From Cryptomeria japonica (lineage: Eukaryota > Streptophyta > Pinopsida > Cupressales > Cupressaceae), in the NCBI RefSeq assembly GCF_030272615.1, contig NC_081413.1:102940239-103004238 (forward strand): a DNA stretch of 64,000 nt, read 5' to 3'. Below the pieces are notes generated by a model. The model ran no database searches. It was not told where the DNA came from and worked only from the letters and a program-made list of their open reading frames with translations. Shown here piece by piece: positions 57,965 through 64,000 of this stretch (position 1 is its first letter; each line of letters opens with the position of its first letter). The translations under genes were made by a program, and so were the position numbers.

Positions 57965-59070
57965 TTAGTTGATAATGAGTTGAGAATCTCCATAGATGTG
58001 TAATTCAACAATCTTCCACTCGATGGCTAGCTTGATCCCGTTTACCAAAGCTTCATATTCTGCAATGTTGTTTGTGCAAGGGAAGAGAATCTTGTAAGAT
58101 TTCAGAATTGGGTATTTCTGAGGAGTAATAAAAATTATTCTAGCACCAAAACCATGCTGAGTGAAAGACCCATCAAAGAACATCTTCCATGATTGTTCAG
58201 TAAGGTGCATGATTGATTCATCTGGGAATTCTATATGCAGAGGTTGACTGTCTTCAAGTGGAGCATCAGCAAGTTGGTCTGCAATAACCTGTCCTTTGAT
58301 GGTTGTACATTCCACATATTCGATATCAAATTCAGTAAGAATCATGACCCATTTAGCCAGTCTTCTTGTAAGCATTGCTTTACTGAGAAGATATTTGAGC
58401 GGATCAATCTTGGCTATTAGTTTAATGGAGTGTGCTAACATATAGTGCCTTAATTTTTGTGATGCAAAGACCAATACTAAGCATGCTTTCTCTATTATAG
58501 TGTAGTTCATTTCATATGACACCAATGTTCTACTGATGTAATAGATAGCTCGTTCCTTTTTATTGTCATCCTGTTGTGCCAAGAGTGCCCCCAGTAAAGT
58601 ATCTGTAGCTAATATGTACAGGATCAGTGGCTTACCTTGAATAGGTGGCATTAATATGGGTGGATTAGAAATATATTCTTTGATTTGTTGTAAATGTCGT
58701 TCACAATCTTTATCCCAGTTGTATTGAATCCCTTTCCTTAATACCTTTGTGAAGGGTTGAGCTTTGTCGGCTAGCTGAGATATGAAATACCTTATTGACT
58801 GAAGACGGCCTTGTAAACTTCTCATTTGACTGATCTTCTTGGGTGGAGGCATTTCCATTATAGCTTGGACCTTTTCAGGGTCAACCTCAATTCCTTTTTT
58901 TGAAATTATGTAACCACGCAATTTTCCTGATGTTACTCCAAATGCACACTTTTTAGGATTTAACCAAAGCTCGAATCTTTCCATCCTGTCTAGTATGAGG
59001 CCTAGCTCTTGAATATGTGTAGATCTCTTCATAGTCTTTACCAGGGTGTCATCAACATAATCTTCTGTCA
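57965..59070 (-). pseudogene. Gy3 RT C-terminus, RNase H and second (archaeal-type) RNase H, Tat lineage
   Basis: One long open minus-strand frame. It begins at the RT catalytic YVDD (59048-59059), then LNPKKCAFGV, the connection segment, and gypsy RNase H (TLLGALLAQQD, AIYYISRTL, SQKLRHYM). A second RNase H follows: WKMFFDGSFTQHGFGA with its Asp at 58172-58174, then NNIAEYEALVNGIKLA, ending at a stop at 57965. A dual RNase H after RT is the hallmark of Tat-lineage gypsy elements. The N-terminal RT is cut at about 59070. This stretch has no internal stop, making Gy3 better preserved than Gy1. Confidence 0.9.
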
Positions 59071-60332
59071 TGCCCAAAAATTTAGGGCAAGGACGAGATA
59101 AATTTTTTTTAAATCGCACTTAAGACATTTAAGTTTGGCAAATAAAAATGCTATAACATGTTTTGTCTTAACTATGTTTTGAGTTAATGCTAACCACTAA
59201 CTCAAGTAAGCAAAATAATATTTAAATAAAATGCTGAATACTGAAATAATTATTTAATGTCTCCTCAATTTTTTTTGACCAATAGATTAAATTAAATCCA
59301 AAAATCTAAATTGAATGACAAGGATAATATTAATCTCCAATAATCAATAATAGTTTTTAGGGACTAATTAAATTAAGTCTAGCACTTAGACTATTATTGC
59401 CGCTATATTTTATTTTATCATTTAATTAAAATGTAGTTAAACTAATTCGACTAGAAGATAAATTAATCCTAAAGATTAAACTCCATAACAATATAAATTT
59501 AAAAATCACATTTTTAAATATGTCCGTATGTTTATTTAAAACATATACAAAAATTAAACACCTAATAACACAATTAATGCTACAATTTTGTCCTTTACAT
59601 TTATATTCTTAACCATATATATATATTTCCTTTAAACTAACATTATTATAAGTTACCCATGAACCCTAATAAGAAAACAATATTATAAAATCGTGATAAC
59701 CTAATTTTGTGATAATCTTAGCCCCTTATATTTTTTTTTGTTCTATTTCAAATATACCCTAACCCGAACTGGGTTAGGGTTTATCATTTTCGTCCAGGGC
59801 CGAAGAGGAGTAGCAGCCATGGCAATGGTGGAGGGTTCAAAGAGGGAGGGGCAGTGCTGTGGAGGGTAGGCAGAGGTTTTTAGAGCAACAGCAGGCGGTG
59901 TTTCCATTGGCGCCACTCACTGTGGGATTCACAGTGGCAGCGACCACTGTGGTTGCCCACAGTGGCGGCCCACGGGCCATCCACTATGGACGCCCACAGT
60001 GGCGCCAGCCAAGGCTGAGCCACTGTGCATTCCATAGTGTTCGGCCCCACCAATCACTATGCATTGCACAGTGGTTCGGCATGCGTCGAATAACATCTAT
60101 TTTTTTTTATTAATATTTTTATTATTATTTTTTTAAAAAGATATTTTTAAATAATGTTTTTATTTTTTATTTATAAGGTGCAAACATATATATATATATA
60201 ATTATGTATATATATTTTGGAGTATATATATATATATATATATATATTTCAAACACATAAGTTTATTTTTGTTTATTTTTGAGAACTGATTTCTTTTAAA
60301 CATTCAATATAGGCATGCAAATTCGTTTATAT
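59071..60332. other. AT-rich insertion between Gy3 and Co5, probable LTR
   Basis: Begins with an inverted repeat TGCCCAAAAATTTAGGGCA (59071-59089) exactly where Gy3 RT breaks, as expected of an inserted repeat's end. It is AT-rich with (TA)n tracts at 60186-60247. At 59756-59780 is a perfect 10-bp-arm hairpin ACCCTAACCC/GGGTTAGGGT. The only GC-rich part, about 59790-60090, holds the hairpin cluster. An 84-codon plus frame there (59859-60113) has no known domain. Confidence 0.55.
59918..60074. repeat. Cluster of five CCACTGTG/CACAGTGG hairpins
   Basis: Pairs of 7-9 bp complementary words at 59918/59930, 59944/59957, 59981/59994, 60020/60032 and 60055/60067, each with a 4-6 base loop. They recur every 26-39 bases. 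Variants with CTATGG/CCATAG change on one arm. The block lies in a small GC-rich island. Confidence 0.85.
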
Positions 60333-61532
60333 TGATAGTTCTAATATTTAATATAAGTACAGATCCAATAGCCAATCAAGATGAGAGGGGGGGGTGAATC
60401 ATACAAACTTAATCATCCATAAAAACATCAGATTCAACCTCGGTAACATATACTTCAGTAATATAACCAAAACTGTTAAACATGCAAACTCAAAAGCATA
60501 TAAACATCATAAACCTCATAACACCAGATTTAACGTGGAAACCCAAATAGGGAAAAACCACTGTAGGATTTCAGACCCACTAAGAAATATACTCTTCTAG
60601 AGTATGCTCGGTTAAAAGCAAATCCTGTTAAAGATTACAAACACATTGCTAGATGTGACCCGGTTAAGGGATTTCCCTCAGACCTGTTAGGATCTTCACC
60701 TTGTTAGAAGTGACCTTGTTAAAGGATTTCAAACACTCAATCAAAATGTCACCTTGCTAGAGGGTTTTACAAATAAGACTGTTAAGTCCACTCAGTTAAG
60801 AGATTTTCTGTCACTTTCACAAAATAACAGTAATAAAATATACCTGCAACTTCACATCTAAAATGCTAAAGCAGATTCCTATTTGTTCAATACAATCTAG
60901 ATATAGAACTAATCTTATCTATCTGTCGGGCTTCCATACTCTGTTATTCAAACAGGTCTTCAAGCTTCTATGCTCGGTAATCACTATGTAGCATCCCTGT
61001 GCATACACTTGCCCGCATTCATTGTTTATCAACAGTTTTCTATTTATAAACAATTAGGTAACTGCTTGATCTCCTTGATCACATTTCCCATGATCAATCA
61101 TAGCCATCAGATCTTTGATCTTGTCCAGGTTCAGTGCATCTTTCGATCTGAAAATGTTTTACCCCACCTAGGAACTTGCATATATTTCTTGGAACTTGTG
61201 CCAGGGTATTGCGGTTCAATCTGAGTTGTAGATCTTCATGCTGAATTTCCTTTACCTTAGATTCGTTAACAAACTTCATCCACTTATTCATCATATTCTT
61301 TCCTGTGTCTTTTACCGACATTTTTATAATCTTCAAATCATACTTCTCAAGATATGGCAACATCATACTGAATTAGAAAATCAATTTCTTGACATCAATG
61401 ACAAAATAATAATATCAAGATAGTAAAACATCCTTAATCAGTTATATCCATAATCATCAACAACCTTCTCAATATCCTTATTAAAATGCCAACAATCTTT
61501 CATTTGTCTAATATAATGCTATATTGCCAACA
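60333..61532 (-). repeat. Co5 3' LTR (minus)
   Basis: TGATAGTTCTAATATTT ... GCTATATTGCCAACA, with the complement of a polypurine tract immediately right (61533-61546). Same family as Co6 at 19493-26060, with a deletion of about 300 bp. It shows the sequence uninterrupted by NA1 near 60831-60841. The modules GAGAGGGGGGGGTGAATCA (about 60384), GTGGAAACCCAAATAGGGAAAAACC (60536) and GGTTAAGGGATTT (60662) are present. Confidence 0.88.
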
Positions 61533-62010
61533 ATCTCCCCCTTTGGCATTGATGGCAAAACCAATTGATTTGACCTTAAAAGATTCAAATTGTTGTGATT
61601 CTGAAATGCTGAAATGCTCTCCCCCATACATTAGACTTCTCCTATTTTCTTCAGTTTTCTTTCCAATCTCCAGTCTTCTCCTTAGTCTTCTCCCCTTTAT
61701 AGTAGTCTTCTCCCCCTTTGACAACAATGCCAAAAAGTAAAGAACTAAAACATAATTTCTGTCTGTATGAAGTGAATTCCTACTATTGTGTATCAATTTA
61801 GTCTCGGTTAGAGCATTTTGTCTTGAATTCCCGTTCCCTATAATATTCCTATAATATGTCCTATAATAATTCCTGTACACCTTTAGAAAACATCCTAAAG
61901 TGTATAAATCAGCATCAACTCTCAAAAGATATTCGATAGAGTCACCAAATTGATGCTTTCACTGAACTCGGTCAGTGAGTAGAAGATAGGGGTAGGACCC
62001 CTAACTTACT
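61533..62010 (-). promoter_or_regulatory. Co5 3' untranslated region with polypurine tracts
   Basis: On the minus strand three purine runs (complements at about 61617, 61708 and 61533-61546); the last, CAATGCCAAAGGGGGAGAT, abuts the LTR. Non-coding otherwise. Confidence 0.75.
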
Positions 62011-64000
62011 TCAGAGATATTCAAAAGTGTCCCTTAGTAGTGGCTTGGTGAAGATATCTTCTATTTGTTCCTTTTTGCTAACATACTCCAACACCACTTT
62101 CTTCTCTTGAGCTTCTTCTCTAAGATAATGATATTTGATAGAGATGTGCTTTGCCTTAGAGTGCATAATAGGATTCTTTGAAATATTAATGGCACTAGTA
62201 TTGTCACAGAATATAGTTACTGGCTCGGTAACTTTCTCATTTATACCTTCCAACAGTTGTTTAATCCATGCAATGTTGGTACAATTCAATGCTGCAACAA
62301 TGTATTCAAATTTTTCTATTGACTGTGAAACACATCCTTGTTTCTTGCTAAGCCAACTCACTAGTCTTTTTGCTAAAAAGAAAGCTCCTCCACTTGTGCT
62401 TTTTCTGTCATCAATATTGCCTGCCCAATCAGCATCAGTATAAACTTTTAAATCAAAATCATTTCCTTTCTGATATACTAAGCCATAATTCTTAGTGCCT
62501 TTCAAGTATTTAAAGATTCTTTTGATTGCTGTCATGTCTGTTTCCTTAGGATCTGCACAGAATCTTGCAACTATACCTACTGCATGTGCTATGTCCGGTC
62601 TATTGTGAACAACATATTGTAGCTTCCCAATCATGGATCGGTAAAGTGTCTCATCAACAGATGCAGATTCATCGTTCTTTGATAATTTACATTTGATAGT
62701 CATAGGAGTACTTACTGGTTTTGAATCCTCCATTCCAAATTTCTTCAATATTTCTTTTATGTACTTGGATTGAGTAATGAAAATCTCATTTTTCATTTGC
62801 AGTATCTATAAACCTATAAAATACTTTATCTCACCGATTAATGACATCTCAAATTCTTTGCTCATTTCATTTCCAAAGTTTTTGCATAAAGAGTCATTTC
62901 CACAAAATATAATATCATCAACAAATATGGCTGAGATTAGTATTCCATTATCATCATTCTTCATGTACATGTTGTTGTTCTCACTTGTCCTTATTAAACC
63001 AATCTTAATCAAATAAGAGTGAAATCTTTCATACCATGCTCTAGGTGCTTGTTTCAAACCATATAAAGCTTTGTTCAATTTACATACCTGATCTTTATTA
63101 TTGTCTTCAACAAATCCTTCAAGTTGTTCAACAAAAACTTCTTCTAATATTCCATTCAGAAATGCAGATTTGACATCCATTTGATATACCTTGAAATTAT
63201 TGAAAGCAGCATAGGCCAACAATGTTCTCACTCCTTCAAGTCTAGCAACAAGTGCAAAAGTTTCACCACAATCAATTCCTTCTTCCTGAGCATAACCTTT
63301 GCAAACTAGTCTTGCTTTGTTTCGAATGACCTCTCCTTTTTCATTTAGCTTGTTTTTGAAAATCCACTTTGTACCGATTACATTTTTGTCTTTTGGTCTT
63401 GGGATTAGTGTCCATGTGTCATTCTTCTTGATTTGATCAATCTCTTCTGTCATAGCATTTATCCAATCTTCACTGTTAAATGCGTCTTTTACTATTCTCG
63501 GTTCAAATTCAGATATCAAACATGTGTTCTATCTCAGTTTGTTCCTTGTCATCACTAGATCATCCTTATCTCCTATAATCTGACTTGGTGCATGATGTCT
63601 TCTGACATACTTGGCTAATATAGGCTCGGTAGGCTCTGTATGATCTTCTTCATCACTCGGTAACTGGATATTCTATTCATTTTCTTCAATAGTCTTCTTG
63701 GTAAGACTGCTCGGTTGAACATAGACAAATTCATCAGAGTCTTCTGGTTCCTTGGAATTTCCTTCATCATTTCTTTCTGCAAATTCATCAATTTTCACAT
63801 TTGCACTTTCTACTATTTTGTTAGATGATTTGATTAGATATTTAAATGCTTTGCTTCTAGAAGAATAACCTAGAAATGTTCCTTCTTCACTTTTTTGATC
63901 AAACTTGCCATTTATATCATCTTTGTGAACATAGCATCTACTTCCAAAGATTTTAAAATAACTTACATTAGGTTTCTTATCATACCAGATTTCATATGGT
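62011..64000 (-). pseudogene. Co5 copia polyprotein: integrase end, RT and RNase H (runs off the right edge)
   Basis: From the right edge leftward: end of integrase (SYFKIFGSRCYV, GTFLGYS), an acidic linker with a TAG near 63674, then RT with [43 protein letters not shown] and FVDD at 62914-62925. A TAG at 62806-62808 replaces the Gln of FLGLQ-type text. RNase H follows (DADWAGN, KSTSGGAFFLA, IFTKPLLRDTFEYL), stopping near 62011. Only two or three stops and no clear frameshift, so it is much better preserved than Co1, Co3 or Co4. It lacks gag, protease and the 5' LTR, which lie beyond the window. Confidence 0.92.

Noticed and set aside
59756-59780. Interstitial telomere repeat
   Set aside because: Only two TTAGGG-like units on each arm; the plant telomere unit TTTAGGG is not tandemly repeated here.

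Overview
The window is plant nuclear DNA made almost entirely of nested LTR retrotransposons. I see no ordinary host gene, rRNA, tRNA or CRISPR array. The evidence for a plant is Ty1/copia and Ty3/gypsy pol domains throughout, primer-binding sites complementary to plant initiator-Met tRNA, a Tat-type gypsy pol with a second RNase H, and a plant-mobile-domain ORF. Many old, mutated copies stacked inside each other suggest a large, repeat-rich genome; a gymnosperm is my guess (inference only). Labels used here: Co = copia, Gy = gypsy, LTR-A = a copia-like LTR family, NA = element without polymerase.

Left part (1-9470). A broken ORF of about 1000 codons (X1, 1-2979) is followed by the 3' half of copia Co1 (RT-RNase H 3918-5323, 3' LTR 5670-6726). 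Co1 sits in the gag start of a minus-strand copia, Co2 (LTR 6893-8573). Co2 lies in the 3' region of the old minus-strand gypsy Gy1, whose integrase C-terminus is at 9240-9470.

Middle (9471-37802). Gy1 integrase is split by a 28.3-kb gypsy-type element, Gy2, with 5-bp target duplications CCTAT on both sides. Gy2 has LTRs and a gag remnant but no recognisable polymerase. Its 5' LTR holds a solo LTR-A (9714-17806), which holds the complete copia Co3 (10401-17125). Its interior holds a solo copia LTR, Co6 (19493-26060), which holds the young element NA1 (19996-25087: gag-protease fused to an unknown acidic region). It also holds NA2 (27880-34504: coiled-coil/zinc-knuckle gag plus an unknown ORF of about 1100 codons). 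Target duplications support every one of these insertions.

Right part (37803-64000). Gy1 continues leftward from RT at 47169 to integrase at 37803, interrupted by the minus-strand copia Co4 (38796-46220). An LTR-A copy (47170-48554) cuts Gy1 RT. Next comes Gy3, a minus-strand Tat-lineage gypsy: 3' LTR 48838-49819, an antisense plant-mobile-domain ORF 51491-53399, integrase split by a solo LTR (55541-56809), and RT/RNase H/second RNase H to 59070. After an AT-rich tract with a GC-rich hairpin cluster, the minus-strand copia Co5 (same LTR family as Co6) runs off the right edge.

Almost every coding region is broken. The best preserved is NA1: 4 differences over 458 bp between its LTRs, a perfect primer-binding site, and one in-frame TAG in about 760 codons. 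X1/NA2-ORF2, NA1 and the antisense ORF in Gy3 are the likeliest places for little-described biology. All matches were made by eye.
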